A stretch of DNA of 64,000 nucleotides, taken from the IMG/VR virus record IMGVR_UViG_3300021511_000005, positions 1-64,000 of that record. One strand, given 5' to 3'. The notes below the pieces were generated by a model. That model searched no databases, was not told the origin of the DNA, and saw only the letters and a program-made list of their open reading frames with translations. A program made the position numbers and the translations under genes. Position 1 is the first letter of the stretch. The number at the start of each line of letters is the position of its first letter. This document shows positions 1 to 9,468 of the stretch, in pieces. This stretch comes from a virus.

Positions 1-2310
1 ATGACCGAGTTCCAGGCCACTGGCGCGCCGGGGGTCTACTACTACGCTTGGACTCCTCCAAGCGGCGATGATGACGTCTACGTGGGCTACGTCCGAGACA
101 GCTCCGCCACGGCCAAGAACGTCCCACAGACCTGCGAGGTCTACGTGGGCGGATGGGCCGACCAAATCAACGATATGGACACCCGGCTCCCCAGCGATCC
201 GGCGGATGAGTCGCTGCAGCAGGCGGCCCACGCTGCGACTCAGGCGGACATCGCGGCGCTTAATGACCTGGACCAGGCCGGCGTCCAGGCCGCCTTGACA
301 GCTCAGGGCTACACCGCGGCGCGGGCTCCCAACCTCGATAACCTCGATGCGGCGGTGAGTACCAGGGCCACACCGGCTCAGGTCAAGACACAGGCGGACC
401 AGGCCCTGGTGGATTACGACCCACCCACGGCGGCCGAGCTGAACACCGTGGAGGACAACATCCGCGGCGCCGACAATCGGGATTTGTCCGAGCTGGCGGG
501 TGCGGGTTTCAACGCGGCCACCGACACGTTAGAGGAGATTCGGGACGCGGTGGACGGGATCGCGGTGAGCGGGGATTGGACGACGGCCGAGAAGAACCAG
601 ATCCGCTTCCGCCTGGCGATGGATGGTCCCCAGACCGATCCCACCACGGGAACCGGGACCCTGGAGGACATCTTGGCGGACACGGACGCCATCGATTCCC
701 GGCTTCCCAGCGATCCGGCGGATGAGTCGCTGCAGCAGGCAGCCCACGCCGCAACCCAAGCGGATATCGCGGCTCTGAATGACTTGAGTCAGGCGAATGT
801 GCAGGCGGCTATGTCCGCTCAGGGATACACGGCAGCCCGCGCCCCCAACTTGGACAACCTGGACGCGCCAATCAGCGGTCGCGCGGTGCCCGGGGATGCC
901 ATGACCTTGACTGCTGGTGAACGGTCAGCCATCGAAGCGGCGTTGGCGGCCATCCATGGCGGTGGGAGCTGGGAGACGGCGGTGGCCACAGTCGATTGGA
1001 CGCCAGCTGAGAAGGACGCGATTCGTGAGGCTTTGGGCGTGCCGGGAGCAAAGGCCGGCGCGGCCGGAGGGCATCTCCAGGATGTGCTCACCGATACGGC
1101 CGCCATCGATGGGCGGCTTCCCGTGGACCCGTCGGATGAGAGCAACCAGAACGCGAATCATAACGCTACGCAGCTCCTGATCGCCGCGCTCAATGATCTG
1201 GACCAGGCCGGCGTCCAGGCCGCGCTGACGGCTCAAGGTTATACAGCGGGGCGTGCGGCGGCCTTGGACAACCTGGACGACGCAGTGACGTCACGGGCGG
1301 CTCCTGGGGACGCCATGGCCTTGGTGCCCAATGCTGTGGATTCAACGGCGCTGGCGGCCTCTGCGGCGACTGAGATCGCCAATGAGGTGGAGTCCGTGCA
1401 GGCGGGTGTCCATGGGGGCGGAAGCTGGGAAACGGCCGCGCCGGCGACCGGGGACTGGACCAGTGGCGAGCGGGAGCAGATCCGGGATGCTTTGGGAGTG
1501 GCAGGCGCCAAGACGGCAGCCACGGGTGGTCAGCTCCAGGAGGTCAAGACGGCTGCGGAGGCCGTGGATACTCGGCTGCCGGCGGATCCGGCGGATGAGT
1601 CGCTGCAACAGGCCAGCCACGCCCAGACTCAGGCGGACATCGCGGCGCTGGAAGACCTGTCTCCGGCGCAGGTGGCGGCGGTCTTCAACAGTCAGGGTTA
1701 CACGACGATCCGCGCCGCCGGGCTCGATGATACCAAGGCGGCAGCGGAGGCCGTGGACGCGCGGCTACCGGCGGATCCGGCGGATGAGTCCAACCAGTTG
1801 GCGGCTCATGCGCAGACCCAGGCGGACATCGCGGCTCTGGAGAATCTGAGTTCCGCCCAGGCGGAAGCGGCCTGCGATGCTGCTTTGACGTCGTATGACG
1901 GGCCGACCAAGGCCGAGTTGGACACTGTCGAATCGAATCTTGCCGCGGGCCACGCGACGACTCAGGCAGCAATTGCGGGGTTAGAGGACTTGGCGGCGAC
2001 AGACATCTTCGTGGTCAAGCAGACCTACGCCTACGATAGCGGAGGAGATGTCCTGGTGGGGCTGATCTGGGTAGAGGATGGGTCGGGCGCGATCGTCACT
2101 CCCACCAGTGTCAGTGTGGATCTCAAAGATGCGGATGACACGCTGCTGTTCAATCTGACGGATGCGAGCCCGGATGCTTCGGGCTTCTTCAAGGTGGAGC
2201 AAGCTGCCCCGGGCTTCGCCACGGGCCAGGCCATCAAGGCTGTGGCGGACGTGGTGGTTCCGGTGGTGGGGACGCTGAGCAGCGGATACGGGATGTTCTC
2301 CATTGGCTAG
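1..2310 (+). CDS. Repeat-rich virion/tail protein (5' end possibly cut)
   Basis: The frame is open from the first base, so the true start may lie upstream. The 769 visible residues are Ala/Asp-rich and built from five repeats of roughly 28 residues around a core like RLPSDPADESLQQ followed by TQADIAALNDL, separated by helical linkers and DW-T-E-IR-ALG segments. The last about 110 residues look like a compact beta domain with a VSVDLKDADD stretch. Heptad-like repeats ending in a globular tip are typical of trimeric phage fibre or whisker proteins. Its place ahead of the head-tail connector genes supports a virion role. The exact function is inferred. Confidence 0.6.
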   Translation: MTEFQATGAPGVYYYAWTPPSGDDDVYVGYVRDSSATAKNVPQTCEVYVGGWADQINDMDTRLPSDPADESLQQAAHAATQADIAALNDLDQAGVQAALTAQGYTAARAPNLDNLDAAVSTRATPAQVKTQADQALVDYDPPTAAELNTVEDNIRGADNRDLSELAGAGFNAATDTLEEIRDAVDGIAVSGDWTTAEKNQIRFRLAMDGPQTDPTTGTGTLEDILADTDAIDSRLPSDPADESLQQAAHAATQADIAALNDLSQANVQAAMSAQGYTAARAPNLDNLDAPISGRAVPGDAMTLTAGERSAIEAALAAIHGGGSWETAVATVDWTPAEKDAIREALGVPGAKAGAAGGHLQDVLTDTAAIDGRLPVDPSDESNQNANHNATQLLIAALNDLDQAGVQAALTAQGYTAGRAAALDNLDDAVTSRAAPGDAMALVPNAVDSTALAASAATEIANEVESVQAGVHGGGSWETAAPATGDWTSGEREQIRDALGVAGAKTAATGGQLQEVKTAAEAVDTRLPADPADESLQQASHAQTQADIAALEDLSPAQVAAVFNSQGYTTIRAAGLDDTKAAAEAVDARLPADPADESNQLAAHAQTQADIAALENLSSAQAEAACDAALTSYDGPTKAELDTVESNLAAGHATTQAAIAGLEDLAATDIFVVKQTYAYDSGGDVLVGLIWVEDGSGAIVTPTSVSVDLKDADDTLLFNLTDASPDASGFFKVEQAAPGFATGQAIKAVADVVVPVVGTLSSGYGMFSIG
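184..1850 (+). repeat. Five dispersed ~87-bp coding repeats
   Basis: Near-identical DNA units begin at about 184, 700, 1114, 1573 and 1762, each opening with CGGCT-CC and including GATCCGGCGGATGAG or a close variant. They encode the repeated RLP-DP-DES...TQADIAAL module. Copies 1, 2 and 4 are closest. This suggests growth of the fibre by internal duplication. Confidence 0.85.
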
Positions 2311-2662
2311 CCTCTTCTCATACGGAAGCCGGACTTCCCAGGCTCTTCACCTGACGTCGTCACTGCCGACGGGGACACTTATCGGTGGTGGGGGATGGGT
2401 GGTTCAGCCGTTGCCAGTGCCGGTCTTTGTACCTCCAGATCCGCCGATTCCGCTTCCACCAGGGTTGCGACCGTACATCAGGGATTCTCTGCTCCTGGCC
2501 CCCCGCATTACCGGGACCGAGCCGTCCGAGCCACGGCCGCGTATCAGCGAGTCCCTAGCACTGCGTCCCCGGGTTTCAACGAAGGACGACGGCGACCGTC
2601 CCCGGATCAAGTCCACCCAGAAGCTGGTCCCTCGCATCAAGGGGACCAAGGGCCCTAATTAG
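2303..2662 (+). CDS. Small proline-rich repeat protein of the neck/tail region
   Basis: A 119-residue basic, proline-rich protein starting with TTG and overlapping the previous stop by 8 nt, which suggests translational coupling. After a short hydrophobic, Gly-rich N-terminus, the C-terminal half is a repeat of the form RP-I--S--L-PRI-GT, occurring about three times (for example RPRISESLALRPRVS). No known domain was recognised. The regular basic/proline repeat suggests an extended linker or DNA- or virion-binding peptide. The start codon is the least certain point because no strong ribosome binding site is visible. Confidence 0.6.
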   Translation: MASLFSYGSRTSQALHLTSSLPTGTLIGGGGWVVQPLPVPVFVPPDPPIPLPPGLRPYIRDSLLLAPRITGTEPSEPRPRISESLALRPRVSTKDDGDRPRIKSTQKLVPRIKGTKGPN

Positions 2663-2671
2663 GAGTAGCGG

Positions 2672-3697
2672 ATGGCAACCCCCATCAAAGTCAAGATTGA
2701 GGTGGACGAGCTGGACAACGTCCTCAAGACGTTCGACCGGATCAAGGTCTACCGCTCTATCACGGGCATCAATGGGACCTACGTGGAGATCACCACCGCT
2801 GCGACGAGGATCCAACTTCAGCAGGGCGTCGAGGAGTACGAGTACGATGATCAGGCGGGCCAGACCACCTACTGGTACAAGGTCTCCTATTTCAACAGCT
2901 CGACTAGCCAAGAATCGGAGCTGTCGGATCCGCGACTGGGCGATGACCCCAGCGTGGCCAACGTTCTAACCATCTCCGAGCTGAAGGAGATCTTCCTGTT
3001 CGGGTTGGACTTGACCGACGACGCGGGAAATCCCTTCCCGGACTCCATGTTTGAGTGGGGGATCCGGAGTGCTATCGGCTTCCTGGAGCGGCGGCTGGAC
3101 ATTCGGATCACGAAGACGGTTTTCACGGAGGAGCGCTACGACTACTACCGCGGGGACTATCTCTACTGGACGATCATCAAGCTCCGGGAGTCGCCGGTCT
3201 TGTCCGTCGAGCGGGTGGCGGTCATGTGGCCGAGCAACACGGAGGTCATTGTTTTCCCGGATGAGTGGATTCAGCTCCGTCCTGATGTGGGGCAGGTGAA
3301 CATCGTCCCAACGTCGGGCACGTTGTCCCAGGTCTTGCTCACGGCCGGCGGATCCTTCCTTCCGCTGTTGGCGACGGGCCGCAACTTCGTCCCCAACATC
3401 CTGGAGGTGGACTTCACCGCCGGGTTTGCGGATGGAGAGGTCCCCCAGGAAATCCGGGATACGGTGGCTAAGTTGGCGGCCTTCGCTCCGCTCAACGTCG
3501 CCGGCGACTTGATCGTGGGAGCGGGGATCGCGTCCAAGTCCATCTCGATCGACGGCTTGAGTCAGTCCATCAACACCACCAGCTCTGCGACCAACGCCGG
3601 CTACGGAGCGCGGTTGACTCAGTACGAGAAGGAATTGAAGCGGACGATTCCGGTTCTCGAGAAGTACTACAAAGGCGTCCGCCTGTTGGCGATATAG
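2672..3697 (+). CDS. Head-tail connector-like protein with N-terminal Fn3-like domain
   Basis: 341 residues with a ribosome binding site (GGAG at 2662-2665) about 6 nt before ATG. Residues 1-85 look like a fibronectin type III fold (YRS-TGINGTYVEI ... YWYKVSYFNS). The rest resembles gp6/gp8-type head-tail connectors: an N-terminal helical pair (MFEWGIRSAIGFLERRLDI), then beta strands, then FTAGFADGEVPQEIRDTVAKLAA, the usual 'tAGF...P-eir-AV--LAA' signature. It would sit at the neck between portal and tail. The Fn3-like addition is unusual for a connector. Assignment rests on motif and position. Confidence 0.6.
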   Translation: MATPIKVKIEVDELDNVLKTFDRIKVYRSITGINGTYVEITTAATRIQLQQGVEEYEYDDQAGQTTYWYKVSYFNSSTSQESELSDPRLGDDPSVANVLTISELKEIFLFGLDLTDDAGNPFPDSMFEWGIRSAIGFLERRLDIRITKTVFTEERYDYYRGDYLYWTIIKLRESPVLSVERVAVMWPSNTEVIVFPDEWIQLRPDVGQVNIVPTSGTLSQVLLTAGGSFLPLLATGRNFVPNILEVDFTAGFADGEVPQEIRDTVAKLAAFAPLNVAGDLIVGAGIASKSISIDGLSQSINTTSSATNAGYGARLTQYEKELKRTIPVLEKYYKGVRLLAI

Positions 3698-3706
3698 GAG
3701 GAGTCG

Positions 3707-4537
3707 ATGCCCCCGCTGGTTCCCAGGATCTCGAGCGGCCTTCCGCCGGGCATTAAGCCCAGGCCGCGGAGCGACTTCCGACCGGAGGAGTTCGACAAGG
3801 GCATTTATGAGAAGGGATACCGATTGTGGTGGAGCCGGGCGGCGATCTGTCCGTGTCAGAACAACGAACAGACGGAACAGGCGGATGTTAACTGTCCCCT
3901 GTGTAATGGAGGCCAGTACCTCTATTTCCTCCCGGACCCGGCGCTGCAACAGGGAGGGACCAAGGACGCCTTCGGCAATGACGTGGAGCTGAACGACGCC
4001 GGGGACGCTGTGATGATCCAGGCGATCATGACGAGCTTCACCAAGGACGTACAGGTCTTCGAGCGCTTCGGAGAATGGGTCTTCGGCACCAGCCGGGCCA
4101 CGACTCAGCCGGAGAATCGTCTGGGCTACCGAGACCGCCTGGTGGCGGTGGACAGTTTGATGCCTTGGGCCCAAGTCATCGAGTACGACGGCTCCGCGGA
4201 GATCGTGGTGACCGGCGGCTACAGCAAGAGGGGGCTTCGCTATCCGTTTGTGGAGGTCAACTATTTCCGCAGCGTGGAAACGGTCTTCCGCGAGGGACTG
4301 GACTTTGAGCGGACGGACGATGGGACCCTCCAGTGGCTGGGTTCCGCGGCGCCGGAGGCTGACACGCGGCTGACCATTCATGGAGCTGTGCGGCCCACCT
4401 GGATCTGCATGGACCACATGCACACGTACCGGGACACCCTGGTTGAGCGGAATGCACCGGGACCCACCCGCGCGGACCAATATAAACGGTTACCTCTGCA
4501 GATGGTGGTCAAACTCGACTTCCTTATAGAGGCTTGA
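3707..4537 (+). CDS. Virion neck protein with CPC/CPLC zinc-like knuckle
   Basis: 276 residues, AGGAG ribosome binding site just upstream. Residues 48-67 hold four cysteines in a C-x-C...C-x2-C-G-G arrangement (CPCQN ... NCPLCNGGQ), a pattern I associate with neck or head-completion proteins of long-tailed phages. The remainder is beta-rich with no enzymatic motif. It lies between the connector and a gp10-like protein, so a neck/adaptor role is likely. Zinc binding is inferred from the cysteine spacing. Confidence 0.55.
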   Translation: MPPLVPRISSGLPPGIKPRPRSDFRPEEFDKGIYEKGYRLWWSRAAICPCQNNEQTEQADVNCPLCNGGQYLYFLPDPALQQGGTKDAFGNDVELNDAGDAVMIQAIMTSFTKDVQVFERFGEWVFGTSRATTQPENRLGYRDRLVAVDSLMPWAQVIEYDGSAEIVVTGGYSKRGLRYPFVEVNYFRSVETVFREGLDFERTDDGTLQWLGSAAPEADTRLTIHGAVRPTWICMDHMHTYRDTLVERNAPGPTRADQYKRLPLQMVVKLDFLIEA

Positions 4538-4551
4538 TAGGCTGGGACCCG

Positions 4552-5364
4552 ATGCCCCTGATTGACATCGACATCGACGAGCTGATTCCGCCATCCCTGA
4601 AGGGACTCCTGGACCATGCGGACCAGTTGGTTGAGGCTGTCCTGGACGACGTGGCCAACAGCGCCCTGATGAAGTGGCGTCAATTGGCCTCCCGAGAGCT
4701 GCATACGTCGAAAGCGGAATACCTTGATTCCTTACAGGATATCGAGGCCCGGGAGGGGGAGCGAATTTTGTCTCTGGTGGGCTGGCTCGCGGAAGCCGTG
4801 GAGACCGGCCTGGGAGCCTACGATCTGAAGGAAATCCTTCTGGCTCGTGGCGCCCGGAAGTCCGCAGCGGGCTTCAAGTATCGACCGATCCCTTTCCGCC
4901 ACGCCACCCCGGGGGCTACGACAGGGCAGGCGGGGACGGCGATGGGTTCGCAGTATGGACCCGCCAGGGTGGGCTCTTTGGCCACCCCAGGGGCTCTGAG
5001 CCGCGGTCAGGCGCGCGAACTAGGACGGAGGGTACATAGGGAGGCCAAGAAGCTCCGCGGTGGCGCCAGGCTCCGCACAGGCGCCGGAGGGGCGATCAAG
5101 CTCCACAAGCGGCATTCCACGGACCTGTTCTCCGGGATGGTCAAGCGGGCTCAGCCTAAGGCCGGTGGAGGGAAGCAGACCAGTGGCTACATGACTTTCC
5201 GCATGGTGTCGGATAACCCGGCTGTCGCGGTGACAGGTTCTGGGGAGAAGTGGCTCCATCCGGGCATCGACGCCCACAACTTCGCGGACCAGGTGGCGGA
5301 TCACGCGGCGGCGCTGGTGGCACCGGCGCTTCATCAGGCGATCCGCGGGGCGTTGGAGGGCTGA
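4552..5364 (+). CDS. HK97 gp10-like tail-completion/neck protein
   Basis: 270 residues from ATG 4552. A TTG at 4534, overlapping the previous stop, would add six residues (MIGWDP) and is a possible coupled start. An N-terminal acidic helix is followed by a long basic middle (GRRVHREAKKLRGG...). The C-terminus has the S-NPAVAVTGSGEKWLHPGIDAHNF segment and terminal helices. A W-HPG-...F motif followed by helices is characteristic of HK97 gp10/minor tail Z-like proteins at the head-tail joint. Position before a terminator-like gene and the sheath agrees. Confidence 0.55.
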   Translation: MPLIDIDIDELIPPSLKGLLDHADQLVEAVLDDVANSALMKWRQLASRELHTSKAEYLDSLQDIEAREGERILSLVGWLAEAVETGLGAYDLKEILLARGARKSAAGFKYRPIPFRHATPGATTGQAGTAMGSQYGPARVGSLATPGALSRGQARELGRRVHREAKKLRGGARLRTGAGGAIKLHKRHSTDLFSGMVKRAQPKAGGGKQTSGYMTFRMVSDNPAVAVTGSGEKWLHPGIDAHNFADQVADHAAALVAPALHQAIRGALEG

Positions 5365-5368
5365 GCCG

Positions 5369-6097
5369 ATGATGATCGAGCGCGTCCTCTACGAGGTGAT
5401 CAACGCCGGCCTGGAGTGGTACAAGGCCGATTCTGCGCGGTTTGAGCGTTTCCTGGTGGACAAGCAGGAGCTGTCCACGGAAGAGGCGGCCAAGGGGCGG
5501 ATCTACTTCGGCGGTGGAACGCTGGAAGACGGGACGGTGGTGGACGCGAAGCCGCCGACCCTGATCCATGGTTACGCGCGGACGGGCGGGCCCTTTCCCT
5601 GCTGGGCGTTGACCCTGGGCGGCGAGGTCATCGAGACCGATTATCTGGGTAAAGACGCCCCCTTCCTGGACAGCGATGGGGAGAACTTCTACGACCCCGA
5701 GACTGGCGACGTGGTGGACCCCAAGGCGCGCCGGATGAAGTACACCTTCAATATTATGGTCCACGCGGATCACCCGGACGTCTGTATCTGGTACTACCAT
5801 CTGCTGAAGACCATCGTGATGGAGAGCCAGGACACGCTCGAGGACCGTGACGTGGAGGACCTGGACTTCACCGGCCAGGACATGGCGCCGGATCCACGCT
5901 ATCTCCCCGCCGATATGTTCACCCGGCTCTTCCAGGTCAACGTCCGCGGGGATGAGGTCTGGTGCGAGCGGAGCTATCCGGCTCCTGGGCCCAAGACGAT
6001 CACGGGGCTCCACATTGATGACGATGGATCCGGGACGCCGGTCGGCGCGACCGGTGGAGAGAAGTCCCTGGTGACCCCATACACGACGGAGAGCTAG
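5369..6097 (+). CDS. Probable tail terminator or neck protein
   Basis: 242 residues starting MMIERVLYEVINAGLEWY. No catalytic motif. An N-terminal amphipathic helix is followed by strands and a long acidic stretch (DSDGENFYDPETGDVVDP). It lies between the gp10-like gene and the sheath, the usual slot for the tail terminator. Size and beta-rich composition fit, but sequence alone does not prove it. The final 30 residues are Gly/Thr-rich and probably disordered. Confidence 0.4.
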   Translation: MMIERVLYEVINAGLEWYKADSARFERFLVDKQELSTEEAAKGRIYFGGGTLEDGTVVDAKPPTLIHGYARTGGPFPCWALTLGGEVIETDYLGKDAPFLDSDGENFYDPETGDVVDPKARRMKYTFNIMVHADHPDVCIWYYHLLKTIVMESQDTLEDRDVEDLDFTGQDMAPDPRYLPADMFTRLFQVNVRGDEVWCERSYPAPGPKTITGLHIDDDGSGTPVGATGGEKSLVTPYTTES

Positions 6098-6100
6098 GCC

Positions 6101-6541
6101 ATGGCCAAGAGAACCAAGAAAGACTCCGATAAGCCCAAGGTGGAGGAGACCCCCGAGGTCATGACGTCTGCGGAGGACATCCCCAAGGACGAGCCCGAGG
6201 CGAAGCCGGAGCCGAAGAAGCCGGAACCGGTGAAGGATCGGCCAGATCTGGTGAAGGCGAAGCAGTATTTGTCCGATTTGAAGGCAGAGCCGGCGAAGCC
6301 GCCACCCCCGCGGCCGCCGGACACCCGCGCGGGCAAGCGTCCACCGCCTCCGAATCAACCGGAGCCCCGGCTGACCGCCCGCCAGTTCGTGAGGGCGCGG
6401 AAGCAGCGGTGGGAGCGTTGTGCCGGCTTCCTGTTGGACATGAAGCGGAAGGTGGGCCCCAACGCCCAGTTGACGATGCTCGAATGGGCGCCCCTGTGGG
6501 ACGCCTTCTGGAAGCGACCTGTCGGCGGCTGCCGGCGTTAG
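6101..6541 (+). CDS. Charged Pro/Lys/Glu-rich small protein
   Basis: 146 residues. Residues 1-85 are low-complexity Lys/Glu/Pro (KPEPKKPEPVKD...PPPPRPPD). Residues 86-146 form a compact basic, Trp-containing helical tail (RKQRWERCAGFLLDMKRKV ... LEWAPLWDAFWKRP). Placed 3 nt after the terminator-like gene and 15 nt before the sheath gene. Function not recognised; a tail-assembly accessory is a guess from position only. Confidence 0.6.
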   Translation: MAKRTKKDSDKPKVEETPEVMTSAEDIPKDEPEAKPEPKKPEPVKDRPDLVKAKQYLSDLKAEPAKPPPPRPPDTRAGKRPPPPNQPEPRLTARQFVRARKQRWERCAGFLLDMKRKVGPNAQLTMLEWAPLWDAFWKRPVGGCRR

Positions 6542-6556
6542 ACGGAGGACGAGAAC

Positions 6557-8896
6557 ATGGCACCCACATCTATCTTCTTCAACGGCCGGCTGATCAGCAT
6601 CCCGGGTTCGTACACCGAGGTCGATGCTTCCGGGCTCGAGACCGTGGGGCTGGGAGCCTCCGGTATCGTGGCTCTGGTCGGAATGTCGATCGGCGGCAAG
6701 CCCTGGACCGACGTGGGGGAGGGGTCCGTCAAGGACAACCTCCAGGTGGCAACCAACCCACAGCAGCCCTTCACCTACTTCCGCAGCGGTGACCTGAAGG
6801 AAGCCGCGGCCATTGCCTTTGGGCCGTCCAACGATGCAGACGTTCCTGGTGGTGCGGTGGAGGTCGTCTTCGTGAAGGTCAACCCATCGACTCAGTCCAC
6901 GGGGACCTTCAACAACGTGGACGGTGCGGCCTTGGTCGTGACATCTGTGGACTGGGGGTTCCACACGACCCAGATCAACATGGAGATCGGGTCCGGGACG
7001 TCCAAGGGCAAGCTGATCACGATTGTCTTCGAGAGCACCACGGAGACCTTCGACGACGTGGGCGGAGACACGGTCTTCAGTCTGCAGTACCTGTCGACCA
7101 CGCCCGCTGACGGCTTCTTGACCATCACCGCGGAGGTCAGCGCCAGCGCCTTGGTCTGCGCCTTCACGCACAAAACGGATGGCCTGGACGGCGATGTGTC
7201 GAACCAGGTCACCCCGACCCAGGCGATTGAGCTTCTCAGCTCGAGCGCTCTGGACGTGGCGGTGGTCGTGGAGCTGTATGGCACGACCACCGCGGATGCG
7301 ACCCAGCGGGCCCGGTACACGTTGACCGGGACGACCCTGATCACCACCAGCGAGACCTGGAACAGCTTCCACGGCGTCCGCGTGGTGTCCGGGACGTTGG
7401 TGGGCACGTTGACCGTCCAGAACGTTGCCGCTGCCTCCACCATCACCACCATCGCTCCGGCGGGGACGTCGAGCGGGATGGAGCCCATGGTGGACATGGT
7501 CGGCGCCGGCTCTATCGCCACCTACGTGGCGGATGCAGCGTCCACGGCGCGAGTGACCTTGGTGGGTCTATCGGCCTCCGGGACCATCCAGACGGAGACG
7601 GTCCAGCTCAACGGCACCACCCCGGTTCCGGGGACAGCGCTGTGGAGTCGGTTCGACTTCATGGCGGCCGGCGAGCTGGCGGCTGCGCGGGATGTCATCA
7701 TCAGCGGTAACGCGATTAACGCGGTCTTCGCGGGGCTCGACACGGTCCAGAAGTTGGCCGACAACATCAACGGAAAGCTGGGCTTCACCTTGACGGTGGT
7801 GGTCAGCAACCCGGCCACTTACGATCCGGCGGATCTGGATATCGTGGCGACCCCGGTGGACATCCTGTCACCGGCGACGGCGAGCTTCGGAGATGACCTG
7901 ATGGCCATCGTTCGGGCGTTGAACGATGAGTCCAGCTTGGTCACCGCGGCCCGCGGAACCCCGGGCACGGATGCGCCGGACAACACCACGGCGCCGGTCT
8001 TCCTGACGGGAGGCCACGAGGGCAGCTCCACGCCGGGCCAGGAGGCTATCCCCACGGCGTTGGCCGCCGACTGGCAGGGAGCCTTCGACCTGCTGAAGAA
8101 GGTTCGGGTCAACACGATTGTCCCCCTCACCGGTGACCCCGCGGTTCATGCGGTGGCGGATGCCCACGCGGCCTACATGGGCGGCGTAGGGCGGTCCGAG
8201 CGGGACATCTGTGTGGGGATCCAGAATGCGGCGATGGACGATGTCCCGACCAAGACGGAGCTGAAGGCTCAGATCGTCGATCTCAACAGCCGGCACGTCC
8301 GGGCTATCGCCCAGACGATTGACCGCTACAACACGGGCCTGGATGAGGAGACTTTTCAGCCCCCGTTCGCTGCGGTCCTGTTGGCCGGGATGCAGGCGGG
8401 ATCCCCAGTGGGGACCAGTCTCACCCACAAGTTCGCCAACGTCTTGAAGGTGGAGCAGGACTCCTCCTGGAACCCCGCGGATGACGCGGAGGAGCTGATC
8501 AAGGCGGGCTTGGTCATGCTCGAGTCCATCGACGGCGTGGGTCGGCGCGTGGTCCGCAATGTGACCACCTATCTGACGGACAGCAACATCGCCTACACCG
8601 AGGCCTCGGTGAACGAGGCCGCGAATCACGCGGTCTACAACTTCCGGACCACCATGGAACGGATGGTGGGCAAGCGTGGCTTCGCTGGCTCCATCGCGGC
8701 CGCGGAGGGCCTGGCGGTCAACATCCTGGGCCTGTTGGTTGGGGTTTCGCTGGTCACCTGGCGGAGCCTCACCATTGATCTGATCCTGGACGTGCTCGAG
8801 GTGAGCTGTGAGATCGCGCCGGTGCTGCCGATCAACTTCGTCCAGACCACCGTACACCTGGTCAGCGTGCCGCAGTCCGCGGCCGCCGCGGCCTAA
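6557..8896 (+). CDS. Contractile tail sheath protein
   Basis: 779 residues. The N-terminus (FFNGRLISIPGSYTEVDASGLE) is the beta-arm and first domain of contractile sheaths ('PGvY-e-d-S'). The middle consists of Thr/Val/Gly-rich inserted beta domains. The C-terminal ~250 residues carry the conserved sheath core, with long helices and a terminal strand (INFVQTTVHLVSVP) that would add to a neighbouring subunit. Followed 12 nt later by the tube gene, the invariant sheath-tube order. Upstream GGAGGACGAG gives a good ribosome binding site. It shows the phage has a contractile tail. Confidence 0.88.
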   Translation: MAPTSIFFNGRLISIPGSYTEVDASGLETVGLGASGIVALVGMSIGGKPWTDVGEGSVKDNLQVATNPQQPFTYFRSGDLKEAAAIAFGPSNDADVPGGAVEVVFVKVNPSTQSTGTFNNVDGAALVVTSVDWGFHTTQINMEIGSGTSKGKLITIVFESTTETFDDVGGDTVFSLQYLSTTPADGFLTITAEVSASALVCAFTHKTDGLDGDVSNQVTPTQAIELLSSSALDVAVVVELYGTTTADATQRARYTLTGTTLITTSETWNSFHGVRVVSGTLVGTLTVQNVAAASTITTIAPAGTSSGMEPMVDMVGAGSIATYVADAASTARVTLVGLSASGTIQTETVQLNGTTPVPGTALWSRFDFMAAGELAAARDVIISGNAINAVFAGLDTVQKLADNINGKLGFTLTVVVSNPATYDPADLDIVATPVDILSPATASFGDDLMAIVRALNDESSLVTAARGTPGTDAPDNTTAPVFLTGGHEGSSTPGQEAIPTALAADWQGAFDLLKKVRVNTIVPLTGDPAVHAVADAHAAYMGGVGRSERDICVGIQNAAMDDVPTKTELKAQIVDLNSRHVRAIAQTIDRYNTGLDEETFQPPFAAVLLAGMQAGSPVGTSLTHKFANVLKVEQDSSWNPADDAEELIKAGLVMLESIDGVGRRVVRNVTTYLTDSNIAYTEASVNEAANHAVYNFRTTMERMVGKRGFAGSIAAAEGLAVNILGLLVGVSLVTWRSLTIDLILDVLEVSCEIAPVLPINFVQTTVHLVSVPQSAAAAA

Positions 8897-8908
8897 GAGG
8901 AGGAAGCA

Positions 8909-9358
8909 ATGCCTGGTGAGAAGGGGAGAGTCTTCACTGGCGCACGGGCCCGGTTCCTGATCGATGGGAAGAAGGTGGGCTTCGCCACAAATGTCGCTGG
9001 ATCCGAGGAGCTGCAGCTAGACCCCCTGGAGCTACTGGACAACATCGAGGTGGACGAGTTCGTCCCGGTGGCCTACAGGGTCACCTTCACCGCCTCGCTG
9101 GTCCGTATCGTCGGGGAGACCGTCAAGTCGGAGGGCTACTTCCCGAAGTCCGGGACGTCCCCCGACGAGCACCTGACCAACATCCTCCTGATGGGGGACA
9201 TGGTCTGTGTGCTGGAGGACTCGAAGACCGGCAAGAAGGTGATGACCCTCGAGCAAGTCAAGATGGCCAGCCGGAATTTCACCGTGAACGCCAGAGGCGT
9301 CGTGGGAAAGGACGTGACCTTCGTGGCCGTCCGGATGCGTGACGAGAGCGAGGCCTGA
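8909..9358 (+). CDS. Tail tube protein
   Basis: 149 residues, GAGGAGG ribosome binding site 7 nt upstream. Sequence features match myophage tube proteins: an N-terminal FTGARARFLIDGKKVGFATNVAGSEE region ('G----v-ing--vg-a---s'), a central acidic loop, a YFPKSGTSPDEHLTNIL segment and closing strands. It would polymerise as hexameric rings inside the sheath. Position directly after the sheath supports the call. Confidence 0.8.
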   Translation: MPGEKGRVFTGARARFLIDGKKVGFATNVAGSEELQLDPLELLDNIEVDEFVPVAYRVTFTASLVRIVGETVKSEGYFPKSGTSPDEHLTNILLMGDMVCVLEDSKTGKKVMTLEQVKMASRNFTVNARGVVGKDVTFVAVRMRDESEA

Positions 9359-9388
9359 TTATCAACGGCGGCCTGATTATCAACGGCG
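9353..9388 (+). repeat. Two tandem 18-bp copies spanning the tube stop codon
   Basis: GCCTGATTATCAACGGCG occurs exactly twice in tandem. The first copy contains the tube gene's TGA. A related GATAATCA lies at 9404-9411. The remaining intergenic sequence to 9468 holds no gene that I can support. Confidence 0.9.
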
Positions 9389-9468
9389 GGCTTATAGAGA
9401 TCGCTGATAATCACTGATGACCCCTTATGACGCGCTTTGGCGCGGAGACTCCCAACCGGGAGTTGACA

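Noticed and set aside
2966-4480. Minus-strand open frame of 504 codons
   Set aside because: Antisense to two well-supported neck genes; Arg/His/Asp composition and lack of motifs mark it as a shadow frame.
5156-7372. Very long minus-strand open frame (738 codons)
   Set aside because: It lies opposite the tail-completion gene through to the sheath gene, has His/Arg/Gly-rich composition typical of antisense frames in GC-rich DNA, and has no ribosome binding site or recognisable domain.
9427-9468. Upstream ATG 9427 as start of the first chaperone gene
   Set aside because: No ribosome binding site precedes it, whereas GGGAG lies 6 nt before ATG 9469, whose N-terminus MTAPLKSAAEL looks natural.
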